Source: Beroe forskalii (Eukaryota; Ctenophora; Nuda; Beroida; Beroidae). Taken from it: a stretch of DNA of 64,000 nt. Each line of letters begins with the position of its first letter. The first letter of the stretch is position 1. The stretch is taken from contig WFMF01000261.1 of assembly GCA_011033025.1 (NCBI GenBank), positions 124,001-188,000 of the forward strand. The letters run 5' to 3'. This document shows, piece by piece, positions 32,431 through 42,906 of the stretch. Under the pieces are notes generated by a model. It made no database searches and was not told the origin of the DNA. It was given only the letters and a program-made list of their open reading frames with translations. The translations under genes and the position numbers were made by a program.

Positions 32431-33131
32431 CTTAAGGGGGCCGAGGGGGGAGGGGGTCCGAGGTCGATTTTCGGTTTTTTGATGTTTCTGATGGAGCGGA
32501 ACGCCAGCTACCAGTAGGTTTTTACCAAGCCATGAAAAAATATTGTTTCTAGCCGAAGTTATGAATTTTTCAAATTCGTAACTTCTGATAGAGCTGAACG
32601 CCAGCTATCAGTAGGTTTTTAGCGCATCAAAAAATATTGTTCCTAGCCAAGTTATGAATTTTTCAAATCGCGATTCTAGGGCATAAAACAAAACTTTCAT
32701 GCGAGCCGATTTTTGATTTAGGCCTCAGAAGTGAAAATATGAATTTTTGAAATTTAAAAATCGTCAATTTTTGCCCATTTTTGGGACAGGAGCCAACTTT
32801 GAAAATTCATATTTTCACTTCTGAGACCTTAATCAAAAATCGGCTCGCATGAAAGTTTTGTTTTATGCCCTAGAACATAACTACCAAGTTTCAAGGGTTT
32901 TGCTCAAAAACTGTAGGATGAGATAGATTTTAAAGTCGATTTTTGGCAAATCACGTCGTAAGTTTGCGTGCGCACTGTAATTACAGGTGAAATCGCGATT
33001 TAAAAAATTTATAACTTCGGCTAGGAACAATATTTTTTGATGCGGTAAAACCTACTGATAGCTGGCGTTCAGCTCCAGCAGAAACAACAACAGAACGAAA
33101 ATCGACCTCAGACCCCCCCCCCCCCCCTAAG
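32431..33131. mobile_element. Palindromic element family R1, complete copy (about 700 bp)
   Basis: It begins CTTAAGGGGG then GAGGTCGATTTTCGG and ends with AAAATCGACCTCAGACCC and a C run then CTAAG. Inner pairs include CGAGCCGATTTTTGATT with AATCAAAAATCGGCTCG, and TTTATGCCCTAGAA with TTCTAGGGCATAAA. Nearly the whole element can fold into one long hairpin. It has no coding capacity. Confidence 0.8.
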
Positions 33132-34249
33132 AATTTAAAGGAACAAACGAAAATTCTAGTTTCATTTTATCCTTTATACTAAAAATAAATAGTGGACAAT
33201 AAGATTCTCTCTACTTAAGTACTATGAGCCTACTACTCTTCAGTCTCAAATAGACGGGGGGAAGGGGGGGGGGCTGTCATAACTGTAGGTTTTTCAAATA
33301 TGTGGTAACGAGGGGGTGAATTTGAATTGAATGGTTTGATATAATTTTGATAATCTTTATAAGTTTATACGAAGAAAAATATTAACAATCTTTAAACAAA
33401 ACTGATTCATTGGCTCATTGTTCATATTATAATTATGCTAGTAAGATGGAGTAGTTAAATAATTAAATTTACATTACGATATCAATTGTAAATTATATAG
33501 GTAGGTACTGGACGTTCTTTTGGAGCCCATCTTGACACTTTAAATTTCCCTGTTATTTTCAGGGCTCTTCAGTAATATCTATTCGCAGAAACCAATTGGG
33601 CACTAAACATTGTTCAGTATCTACTACCTATGAGACTGCAGCATAATGATAACATAATCATAAGTTAATATCACTGTAGGTGTATAATATGCTTATTGCT
33701 AATGCGGTTGGAATTTCCTTGTGACAGTGTATTCTGAAATCTTATGAACGCAGGAAGACCAACGTCCAAAAACTAGACTCCCTTTGACGTAATAAGATAA
33801 TATTATCCTACCTTAGAAGCATGGATTCTGTTTTCGCGAGGTAGGTACTGTATCCTTGATTAAATGCCAAGACTAAGTTTTTAGTAAGGCAATCAAAATC
33901 ATTATTGTTAAAAATTCCAAAGACCTATTAAAGAAATTATAAACAATGCTTCAAGCTTACTTCAAGTATAAGACTTTCATCATCACAGGCATACATCTAT
34001 AATATATTATGTAAATTTAACGATATTAATTTCAGGAAATTGGATTATCAGATCAGTGTTACTTTCATATTGCTGTGACTGATTCAACAATAAAACGAGG
34101 AGCATGTTGAAATAGCACCGAGAGGGATAATCTAGCTTCATGAGGTATAATAGACTCAAGTGTAACTAAAACTCTAAAAGAATTATGATAGCGATCAAAT
34201 TATTGGACCTAATTCACATATTATCACACCAAATCATAATCAATTTGCG
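33132..34249. other. AT-rich intron sequence, no gene
   Basis: Apart from a G-rich run near 33255-33271 I see no repeat, RNA or coding signal. Confidence 0.5.
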
Positions 34250-34660
34250 CTTTTTGCGCTAAAAAGGGCGTGGCCCCCACGCCTCGCAGGGTGACGCAAT
34301 ATTGCGGAAAATTTTTTCAACATTTTCATTCATATAAACAACTCGATGGCGAAGGAATCCTGAAAACTTCGAAACTTCAATTTTTGTGCTAAAAAGGGCG
34401 TGGCCTCCCACGTCCCTCAGGGTGGCTGCAAAATTTTTTCTTTATTTTTTTGATATAACTTTTTTGCGCCACTACAGTACACGATTTAAAAACAATGTTG
34501 ATGTTAACTTGAAAACGAATGGCCAAATGCCCTCGGCCCATTGGGCCGAGGTCGGCCGAATTGGCCAGCAGTCCCGGCCCGAAGGGCCGGCACTGCTGAC
34601 CAGACACTCCAAACAAGCTGGTGTAACCAGCATGAAGTGCTAAAAGTGGTCGTGGAATCG
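34245..34660. repeat. Diverged tandem units with GC hairpins
   Basis: The motif GCTAAAAAGGGCGTGGCC occurs at about 34257 and 34387, with a diverged third copy at 34636. Between the second and third lie hairpins CTCGGCCCATTGGGCCGAG (about 34532-34550) and CCGGCCCGAAGGGCCGG (about 34574-34590), the latter within a longer CAGCAGT...ACTGCTG stem. Confidence 0.7.
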
Positions 34661-34939
34661 TTTTTCAAGTTTTGAAAAAAATACAGTGATAATTTGCGAA
34701 ATTGGCGATTTTTGTGTCTCGTTTTCAAGATGTTAACTTTCGTTGTTGATCACGAAAATTTGCACAAGTTTAGTCCATTACATGATTGAAATACCCTGAA
34801 AATTTCATGAAAAAAAATTAAACGTACTGTTTCGGCATGAAAATTATTGAAAACTGCTTAAAATCACGAAAATAAGTCTACTAATCATCTCTCTTGAAAC
34901 TACCATAGTTTTTAAATCATTTTGCAGGAAAGCCAAGAC

Positions 34940-37655
34940 GAATATCGCCGTAAGTCCAACGGCATCAAAAGCCATAAGGCACAAGCGGTAGGTTTTCAAT
35001 ATCAAATCGCTTAATTGGATAATTGCCCAATCAAGGGGCCGGGGGAGGTCTTAGGTCGGTTTTTGTTGTTTTTGATAGAGGTGAACGCCAGCTACCAGTA
35101 GGTTTTGACCAGACTTAGGTTTTTACCCATGAAAAATATTGTTCCTTGCCGGAGTTATGAATTTTTGAAATCGCGGGTTCACCTGTTATTACAGTGCGTG
35201 CACGAACTTCTTACGCAATTTGGGGCTGGCGCCAGAAGTGCGCCCAAAACAGACGCATTTTCCCGAAATCGACCCGGACGGGATTCAAGCTGTGGAATCG
35301 ATAGATAATAGTCCCCTGAGTTACCATAAAATTTTGAAGTCGATATCTGAAAAAAGGCCGAGTTATGGCCGAAAAACGTATGCCCATATATGGGCATACG
35401 CGCGCTGCGCAAGCCTATTTTTGCCCATAACTCGGCCAAATATCAATACTTTTGAATGAGACTTTATTCGATTAATCGCGTCAAGTTACGCATTCTCTGC
35501 AAGTATGTGGTTGATAGCTGCTAAAATGGCGATTTGAGGTCCAAAAAACCTCTAAAAAACCACAAAAACGCCATTTTCCCGTTTTTTTGAAAGTGTGCTT
35601 CACTCAACGGCTACAAACTCCAGCTACGATTGATATTTTGCATAATTATTTTTTACGTTAAACTAGACTAAATTCCGCAGAAACTGATTATTGGCGGTAA
35701 AAGCGCCAAATTTTTGGCGGAATTAAGTCTAGTTTCACGTAAAAAAAGAATTACTAATCATGCAAAAATATCAATTGTAGCTGGAATTCCCAGCCGTTGA
35801 GTAAAGCACACTTAAAAAAACGCGAACTGAGAAAATGGCGATTATGTGGTTTCTTAGAGGTTTTTTGAACTTCAAATCGCCATTTTAGCAGCAATAAACC
35901 CCATACCTGCAGAGAATACGCAATTCAACGGTATTTATCGAATAAAGTTGCTCTCATTCGAAAATATTGATATTTGCCAAGTAATGGCCAAAATAGGCGC
36001 AACACGCGTATGCCCATATATGGACATACTCCCTCGGCCATACCTCGGCCATTTTCTGAGATATCGACTTCAATTTTTATGGTAACTCAGGGGACCAAAT
36101 TTATCTATCGATTGCACAGCTCAAATCCCGTCCAAGTCGCTTCCGAAAAAAATGCGCCTATTTTCGGCGCACTTTTGGCGCCGCGCCGGCGCCAGTGGTT
36201 CTGGGGGTACCAAGCCCGGCCAAAAAGTTGGGCCACGGGCTGTACTTTCTAGGGCAAAATACAAAACTTTTATTCGAGCCAATTTTCGATTTAGGCCTCA
36301 GAAGTGAAAATATATGAATTTTTAGAAGTTTGAGAATTCATATTTTTACTTCAGAGGCCTAAATCAGTAAATCAAAAATTGGCTCGATTAGAAGTTTTGT
36401 TTCATGCCCTAGAGCATAACTACCAAGTTTCATGGGTTTTCCTCGTTCCTCAAAAGCTGTAAGAGGAGATACTGTATTTTAAAATTTATTTTCGGCAAAC
36501 TGCGTGAGAAGGCGAACCCGCGATTTCAAAAATTCATTACTCCGACGAGGAACTATATTTTTTCCCTCCCCAATCGCCTTTTTGTCTTACAAAAAGGCAT
36601 TGAACAGAGTTGGTATAGATCGTGGTTTGGGAAGGTGAGAAAAAGGATATCTGTATAGCAGGTTCAGGTTTGCAATACAACTACTGTCGGATTGCTCCTT
36701 CATAATATCAGTTGCGAAAATGTCCCCTGTGCGTCCGGTGTCCCCCTCCCCAAATCGCAAATTTCTTAATTTTGAGGCTGTCGGTTGTATAAAATTTAAA
36801 TTTCATTGGCCGACCAAGCCCATCCGTGCCACATGCTCAAACTCTTGTATATTATGATGCAAATGTAATTAGGGCTGTTGATAAATACTTGTACCCATTA
36901 AAATTTTTAAAGTGAGTTCCGCTATGGATTGGAGAAAAAGGCTTCGGTTATGACTGATGTACTTAGTTTAGTGCCAAACTGTATAACTATTCGACTAAGT
37001 TGGAGAAATAAGCTGTGAAAAACGAAGATCGTCGGAAGGAGTGACAACATTGAATCAGAAAACGAAATCACGCGATGAGAAATGAAATGATATCTAACTA
37101 GTGAACGAATAAAGATCGAAAGTAATAAAGTTATGATCTTATATTAAATTCTCCTCACGAAAAAACAATTTCTTGGTGAATAAACGGTGAGACAATCTGA
37201 TGCGAAACGTAACGCAATTCACCAAAATGGCGCGAAATCTACAACGAAGCAACGAAGTGAGTCCTACGAACGCGCGCGCAAGAATTTAACAAGAAATGGC
37301 ACGTGCCAATGCGTATACTGATGGTAGCGCGCAGCAGCGTAGCAATATCTATACTTTTACTTTTTACTATGACTGCGTGTTGTATCATAATTCCAAGGTA
37401 AAATCGAGCACTGCGGGGGAGGGAAATTAAGCGCCTACATATGGGATCAACGGACAAATGATCGAAATGCACTGTCGGGCGCAATTTTTGTTTCATTGGG
37501 TAAAAACCTTGAGCAAGCTGGCGTTCTCCTCTATCAGAAACAACAAAAAACGAAATCGACCTAAGACATCCCCCGGCCTTAAAATTTGCACATATAGCCT
37601 ACTACATGTGCCTTATGCCAAAGTTTTTGATGCCATTGGACTTACGACGTTATTT
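34940..37655. mobile_element. 2.7-kb palindromic complex (R1 shell, R2-like core, family E insertion)
   Basis: Outer arms CGTAAGTCCAACGGCATCAA (about 34950) and TTGATGCCATTGGACTTACG (about 37627-37646) pair, followed inward by R1 arms (GGTGAACGCCAGC at 35080, GCTGGCGTTCTCC at about 37518). The core 35200-36240 is itself palindromic around about 35690, with TATGCCCATATATGGGCATA at 35389. Family E (36564-37423) is inserted in the right half. Confidence 0.65.
36564..37423. mobile_element. Inverted-end element, family E copy 3 (860 bp)
   Basis: CCCTCCCC (36564-36571) and GGGGAGGG (37416-37423) form the ends, with the same CCTTTTTGTCTTACAAAAAGG hairpin next to the left end and AAATTAAGCGCCTACATATG outside the right. 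The opposite orientation copy is 6821-7696. Confidence 0.65.
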
Positions 37656-37713
37656 CAAGTTCACTCAAAATTAGCGAGAATTATTTTATAATCCATGGTA
37701 ATCTAGCTCATAC

Positions 37714-37976
37714 CATCCATTATTCTTGCCTTGATCTATTTCCAAATAATATGGATTTGGTATAGTGTGCTTTTTATATTCACTATTTTCAAAAAACACT
37801 CCAAAATCTATTAAGGTCAAATCATTTCCAGAATCTGATTGGATAGACATGTATAGTGGTTGTGTGACGTCAACATTCAATGTGCAACCATAGTCCATTG
37901 GATTCCTTTCTAAACGTACTGCTTTTCTACCAGGTGCATCCCACGTTGGCTTTCTAGTGTAACACGTTGTAGCACC
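37714..37976 (-). CDS. Gene X exon 8 (extracellular beta-rich domain)
   Basis: Acceptor TTATTCAG and probable donor GTATGAG. It enters in phase 0 and leaves in phase 2. It encodes KPTWDAPGRKAVRLERN and SGNDLTLIDFGVFFENSEY, which look like beta strands. I do not recognise the fold. If unspliced the frame stops 28 bases later at 37686. Splicing to the transmembrane exon is supported by phase agreement. Confidence 0.7.
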
Positions 37977-38244
37977 CTGAATAATTACTAATCTTAATAT
38001 CTAAAAGTGGCTCAATTACCTGATAACCCCAGTAAAGCTCTAAAGGAACTACAATTATCCCAATTTATAATTTTATAAGCTGATTTATTGTAGATAAATA
38101 AAGAAATAACCAAAAAACCAAATATGGCCTGTAGCAACATTCTTATACTTGTATTCTTAGGTTCGAATAATATTATGAGAATTCACAGATAGATAACGTA
38201 GGTAGTTTAGCATTATTCAGAGAAGTAGAGGTCTTGTCAGGTAC

Positions 38245-38326
38245 CTGTTTAATTCCAGTCCATATTTTTCCAGAAGTGTCCGCGCTCCCAGTGTTACGCA
38301 GCGTGATATACACTTTCTTTATATTT
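38245..38326 (-). CDS. Gene X exon 7
   Basis: Acceptor TTTTCATTTCAG and donor GTACCTGA. It enters in phase 2 and leaves in phase 0. It encodes NIKKVYITLRNTGSADTSG and links the TSP1 repeat to the beta-rich domain. Confidence 0.75.
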
Positions 38327-38483
38327 CTGAAATGAAAACTGTAAATAGATGAACCTGACCTTCTCACCTAGTCACCTTATTAGTCGAAAATTCCAATTTA
38401 TCAGTGAAATGTGAATGAATCTCTATAATTTTGCTATAATTTTACTTCTATTATACAATGGCAATGCTCTACAGTTATTTTAC

Positions 38484-38603
38484 TTGCAGACAGGTCGATA
38501 TCGTGTTTCTGTATCAATCGTCTCTTCATCCATACAACTTTTTCCATGAATGTTACGAGTCTCGTCGTCACAGTCTCGGCTACGAATTCTCTGCTCGTGG
38601 TAC
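38484..38603 (-). CDS. Gene X exon 6 (second half of TSP1 repeat)
   Basis: Acceptor GGTTTAAG and donor GTAAAATA, phase 2 in and phase 2 out. It encodes YHEQRIRSRDCDDETRNIHG then the KSC and VC cysteines. The R-x-R-x-C strand and following cysteines complete the thrombospondin type-1 fold begun by WSSWSPWEKLSQC in exon 5. TSP1 repeats bind glycosaminoglycans and matrix proteins. Confidence 0.85.
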
Positions 38604-39536
38604 CTTAAACCAATACATGTCATTATGATTACAACATCAAAGAATGCATTATAGAACATGAAATAGAAGAAGAGATCATTATAGCAATAAATGTATAAAT
38701 GGTTGAGACCACAAATGTGGCCGGGGTTTGAGGTCAGTTTTCGGTTTGTTAGTGTTGCTGATAGAAGAGAATGTCACATTTCAGTAGGCTTCTTCCTTAT
38801 ATTGTTCTTAGCCACAGCTACAGTCAGTGGTGTATTGGTATCTTGTCTAGCTAGACATCAAATGATCCCTGCCTATACAGCCATACGGTTCACTCAGCCG
38901 AGCGTACAGAAAACTGTGCGGGAGGGTTGAATTAAATGAGGAGCTGGCCATTGCAGCGAAGTCTCGGGCGAATAAAGTATGGATTACACTTCCTTAACCG
39001 TCACTGGCTTTATTAGTTATTACACTTGAATTACTTGAATCCTTCGATTGCTGTCATTGGCCGTACGGCTGTTGGAATCGAAGTAAAACCTTCAAAATAA
39101 AAAATGAAAGGGGCCCTCAGTTGCTTCAGTGGGGTTATACTGAAGAGTCGCATTTTTTTCAATTGATCTGATTGTATTCTGATATCTTTGATACAAGGGA
39201 AAGAGGGGGAATTGCTCATTACCCTCAGTTGAGCCCAGTAAACTGAACCAAATGGAGTTGAAACGCCACGATTTTTTGCAGGGTGTTAAAAAATGGATTT
39301 CGGAGTCGACGGCTGTTTCGTAATCAACGATCAAAGTTGGAAAAAAGCGTTGCGAAAAACAAAGTTTAGAATTGCTCTTAATTCGGCTTAATTCACCAGT
39401 TGCGCGCGCTGCTATGCAACGCGTAAAGTGCACGTGCACGCGCGCACCACTTTCACGGCGCAGTTGCCATTTCGTTCTTTGCTCTTTTTGAAACGTTTCA
39501 ACTGTTGAAAATCACAACTAACGTTTTGAACGGAAT
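38539..39536. repeat. Tandem segmental duplication, copy 1 (998 bp)
   Basis: It starts inside gene X exon 6 and runs to TTTTGAACGGAATTT. It includes the exon 6 acceptor side, an R1 fragment (GGTCAGTTTTCGGTTTGTTA), a SINE body and a GCGCGC-rich segment. About 111 bp (39118-39228), bounded by CCCTCAGTTG repeats, is missing from copy 2. Confidence 0.9.
38826..38985 (+). mobile_element. tRNA-derived SINE (copy 2), duplicated at about 39815-39975
   Basis: A tRNA-like A-box region CAGTGGTGTATTGGTATC is followed by a body with CGGTTCACTCAGCCGAGCGT and GAGGAGCTGGCCATTGCAGC, matching the SINE at 9525-9721. The B box is not preserved. The second copy arises from the segmental duplication. Confidence 0.6.
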
Positions 39537-40421
39537 TTTTTCCATGAATGTTACGAGTCTCGTCGTCACAGTCTCGGCTACGAATTCTCTGCTCGTGGTA
39601 CCTTAAACCAATACATGTCATTATGATTACAACATCAAAGAATGCATTATAGAACATGAAATAGAAGAAGAGATCATTATAGCAATAAATGGTTGAGACC
39701 ACAAATGTGGCCGGGGTTTGAGGTCAGTTTTCGGTTTGTTAGTGTTGCTGATAGAAGAGAATGTCACATTTCAGTAGGCTTCTTCCTTATATTGTTCTTA
39801 GCCACAGCTACAGTCAGTGGTGTATTGGTATCTTGTCTAGCTAGACATCAAATGATCCCTGCCTATACAGCCATACGGTTCACTCAGCCGAGCGTACAGA
39901 AAACTGTGCGGGAGGGTTAAATTAAATGAGGAGCTGGCCATTGCAGCGAAGTCTCGGGCGAATAAAGTATGGATTAAACTTCCTTAACCGTCACTGGCTT
40001 TATTAGTTATTACACTTGAATTACTTGAATCCTTCGATTGCTGTCATTGGCCGTACGGCTGTTGGAATCGAAGTAAAACCTTCAAAATAAAAAATGAAAG
40101 GGGCCCTCAGTTGAGCCCAGTAAACTGAACCAAATGGAGTTGAAACGCCACGATTTTTTGCAGGGTGTTAAAAAATGGATTTCGGAGTCGACGGCTGTTT
40201 CGTAATTAACGATCAAAGTTGGAAAAAAGCGTTGCGAAAAACAAAGTTTAGAATTGCTCTTAATTCGGCTTAATTCACCAGTTGCGCGCGCTGCTATGCA
40301 ACGCGTAAAGTGCACGTGCACGCGCGCACCACTTTCACGGCGCAGTTGCCATTTCGTTCTTTGCTCTTTTTGAAACGTTTCAACTGTTGAAAATCACAAC
40401 TAACGTTTTGAACGGAATTTT
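39537..40421. repeat. Tandem segmental duplication, copy 2 (885 bp)
   Basis: It repeats 38539-39536 at very high identity, less the 111-bp block and a short ATGTATAA unit. It carries only the acceptor-proximal part of TSP1 exon 6 (about 39542-39601) and not its donor, so the extra exon piece is probably non-functional or a decoy acceptor. Confidence 0.9.
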
Positions 40422-40474
40422 CGAGTTAGGTTAAAAGTTTGCGCCAAAGATTTATCAACCTTCACACTGTTGCC

Positions 40475-40625
40475 AACTCATACTGGTGTCAGCTATGCCC
40501 CATACTGGTGTCCACTATACCTTACACTAAATTCAACTATACCTCACACTGGTGTCAACTGTGAATCACAGTGGTGTCAACTATACCTCTCAGTCGTGTC
40601 AACTGAACCTCACAGTGGACACCAC
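40475..40625. repeat. Short ACTGGTGTCAACTATACCTC minisatellite
   Basis: About five degenerate copies of a 25-30-bp unit, directly beside the LINE fragment. Confidence 0.65.
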
Positions 40626-41470
40626 TCCTTTGCCTTTACGAGGACAGCTCTTAATGTCATAACCATAGTCATGAATTTCGGCAAATATAGACTTATCTTT
40701 GGCTTTGAGCCAAGTTTCAGTTATGCAGCAAACATCTATTGACTTGTCATTGAGCATCTCTATAGTTCCACACACTTTGTTACACAATGACTGGGCATTG
40801 AAACATGCTACCCTTAGATGGGACACCAGCTCACTTTTATCCGATCCATCACTCACATCACGTTTTTTGACATGAATTCAGTGTTTTCTTTTAGTCTTGT
40901 TATTTCCCGCTCAAAGACAGGACACTTCAGGTCACCTGAGTTGTGGGTTTTATAGTTCTCAGCCTCTTTTCCATGCTTAGATGCCAAACACCTAACACAG
41001 CTATGCTTCGAGGTGTCTTCTTTTACTGGACATGTATTAGACCTGTGACTTTTCATACAGAACATGCATACAGCTGGTTTGTCTTTATCAGGACAGTCAG
41101 GAGATATGTGACCAACCATTTGACAGTGATAACAATGTTTATGGAATCTGTTACGAAGCTGGTACTTAAGAAACCTGCTATTTCCTAGGTAAATGTTTCC
41201 ATGTTGATTGAGTAGTGCTAACTATTAAACACTGTTATCAATGTCAAATGGTTGGTCACATATCTTTGTTCAAATAGACAACTTCAAGGGTGTGGCTAAC
41301 ATCATTCAAGGCTTTGACACATGGGTTTTTAGAGAGCACTTCGTCTAGGATTATTGATTTTTCAAGTGCATGTGTAGCTGATGCATCACCACATAAATCA
41401 TAAATTTCTGGACACATTTCATAAATGGACACATTTCATAAATGAACTCAAAATCATGTTATTTACAGAG
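40610..41470 (-). mobile_element. LINE fragment spanning the ORF1 end and ORF2 endonuclease start
   Basis: The minus strand encodes ORF1 parts (LSKNPCVKALNDVSHTLEVV, then the zinc knuckle CYHCQMVGHISPDCP and further Cys/His pairs) ending SKNVM-stop at 40853. It then reads the start of ORF2, VACFNAQSLCNKV through DVCCITETWLKAKDKSIF, the N-terminus of an APE-type endonuclease. The two frames meet at ATGTGAGTGATGG, so they nearly touch. A small inverted copy of the zinc-knuckle segment lies at 41229-41263. The element is truncated on both sides and interrupted. Confidence 0.8.
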
Positions 41471-42022
41471 CTGAATACCATAATCGACCTTTCCTGGTGC
41501 CAAATCCGAATCCAGCTGCCGCATTGGCGCATTCCCGAACTAGCCATCACATTCCAAAACCAGCCACGCCGCATTCCCAAACTAGCCACCGCAACCCCAA
41601 ACCAGCCACGATATTTCCTTGTGTTTGACGTTAATCAAAATTTTTCAATAAAAACTATCTAGATGGCCATCATAATATTTTAAAATCGTTATCATATTCA
41701 ACGAAAAACACTGTTGCATGCTTCTTCTATTGTTTCTCCAATCTCCATCTAGCAATCGAGCCTACTTTTTCAAATTTTGGTCATTTTAGTGAAAACATGG
41801 CAAAATCTAGCTGGTATTTGCCCCAAGCTGAAAAATCCACTTTTTACTCTAATTTACAGATTCCCTGCAAATTTTTGAAAAAAATCCACTGGGTTGAGAG
41901 ACTATGCCTACCTCCAGTGCGTGTTCTGGCTGTGTAATTTAGTAGTTTAGTGTTTCAACAGCCAGGACGCAGGCGGGGCGCCGGTAATGGTCTAGTTAGT
42001 TTATCAATTCTTCAATACTCAC
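41471..42022 (-). other. Gene X intron 5, exon-proximal part
   Basis: A degenerate CATTCCCGAACTAGCCACC array (about 41520-41610), similar to the C-rich subterminal repeats at 15790-15900, then AT-rich sequence. No exon seen. Confidence 0.5.
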
Positions 42023-42390
42023 CCTTGCGTGTCATAAACCCCACACTGGGAAAGCTTTTCCCAAGGCGACCACGAGCTCCATTCAGTGAGTGTTCCATCT
42101 TCTATCACTGCTGCACAGAGTGGGAAATTGGAGTATGTTGGTTTGCATTCGTCACATCTTGAACCTCCGATTCCTTCATATAAACACTCACAGTGTCCTG
42201 TGTTAGGATTGCATATATTAGGGGTAACCCCATCAGCATTGCAATCGCACTGTCTACAACTGGGGTAACCATAGTAACCATTGTCACATTGATTGCAGAT
42301 TGGGAAGTTAGTATACCCTTCTTCACATCTGCTACAATCAGAACCAGTCACTCGATCCAAGCACAGGCAGGATCCTTCTCTGTCACACAC
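42023..42390 (-). CDS. Gene X exon 5 (laminin EGF modules and start of TSP1)
   Basis: Acceptor CTACTTACAG and donor GTGAGTAT, phase 0 in and phase 2 out. It encodes two to three laminin-type EGF modules with eight-cysteine spacing (CDREGSCLCLDRVTGSDCSR, CNQCDNGYYGYPSCRQCDCN, GHCECLYEGIGGSRCDEC), then WSSWSPWEKLSQCGVYDTQG, the first strand and tryptophan ladder of a TSP1 repeat. Both modules are typical of matrix-binding and adhesion proteins. Confidence 0.92.
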
Positions 42391-42551
42391 CTGTAAGTAG
42401 TTTTAGGGCTGGTAAAGTCATACATTCACCACAATATGATGCGCTTGATAAGATGATACAGATCTTGATTAGAAATAATGGCGTCTAGCCATCACTACAT
42501 ATTACATAAACTTAAAGGTTATTATATAAGAAAAATTATGTTAATTTTAAC

Positions 42552-42693
42552 CTGACTTGATACTCCGGTGATAGTACAATTACAAGCTGTACATTTCCTA
42601 TTATCCAGAGCAGCATAAGAGCCTGACAAGCATGAGCAACGGTAACCATTTTGTAAATTGCTGCAAGTTCCCAATCTTTCTTTTGCAAGGCAT
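42552..42693 (-). CDS. Gene X exon 4 (EGF module and start of laminin EGF)
   Basis: Acceptor TCATGACAG and donor GTTAAAAT, phase 2 in and phase 0 out. It encodes CSNLQNGYRCSCLSGSYAAL (second half of an EGF module), then CTACNCTITGVSSQ, the opening of a laminin EGF completed by exon 5. Confidence 0.88.
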
Positions 42694-42906
42694 CTGTCAT
42701 GACGTTTTATAATAATCATAAAAATGTAGCAATAGCTCAAGAGGACAATTTGCTAAGTATAACAATTAAATTATAGCTATAGATATTTTGAGACTTAGAC
42801 TTAATTTGTAGCGTTTTGGTTTTTGGATTTTTGAAAATTTTGTATCTTTTCCATTTAAAATCATACTACTCATGGCTTGATTGAAATCTCAGTTTGAGTT
42901 GAGCAG

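Larger units (their letters stand above)
17804..37713 (-). other. Gene X intron 8 (about 20 kb), host of the polycystin gene
   Basis: Donor GTATGAG after exon 8 and acceptor TTTCAG before exon 9, both phase 2. It contains the oppositely oriented polycystin coding region and at least a dozen repeat elements. If exon 8 is not spliced at 37713, its frame would stop at 37686-37688, giving a shorter product without a membrane segment. Confidence 0.6.

Noticed and set aside
37686-37713. Stop codon directly after exon 8 as the end of a separate secreted protein
   Set aside because: Kept only as an alternative. A consensus-like GTATGAG donor lies before it and the phase matches the transmembrane exon.
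38691-38930. 79-codon hydrophobic open frame present twice
   Set aside because: It crosses an R1 fragment and a SINE body. Its duplication is due to the segmental duplication.
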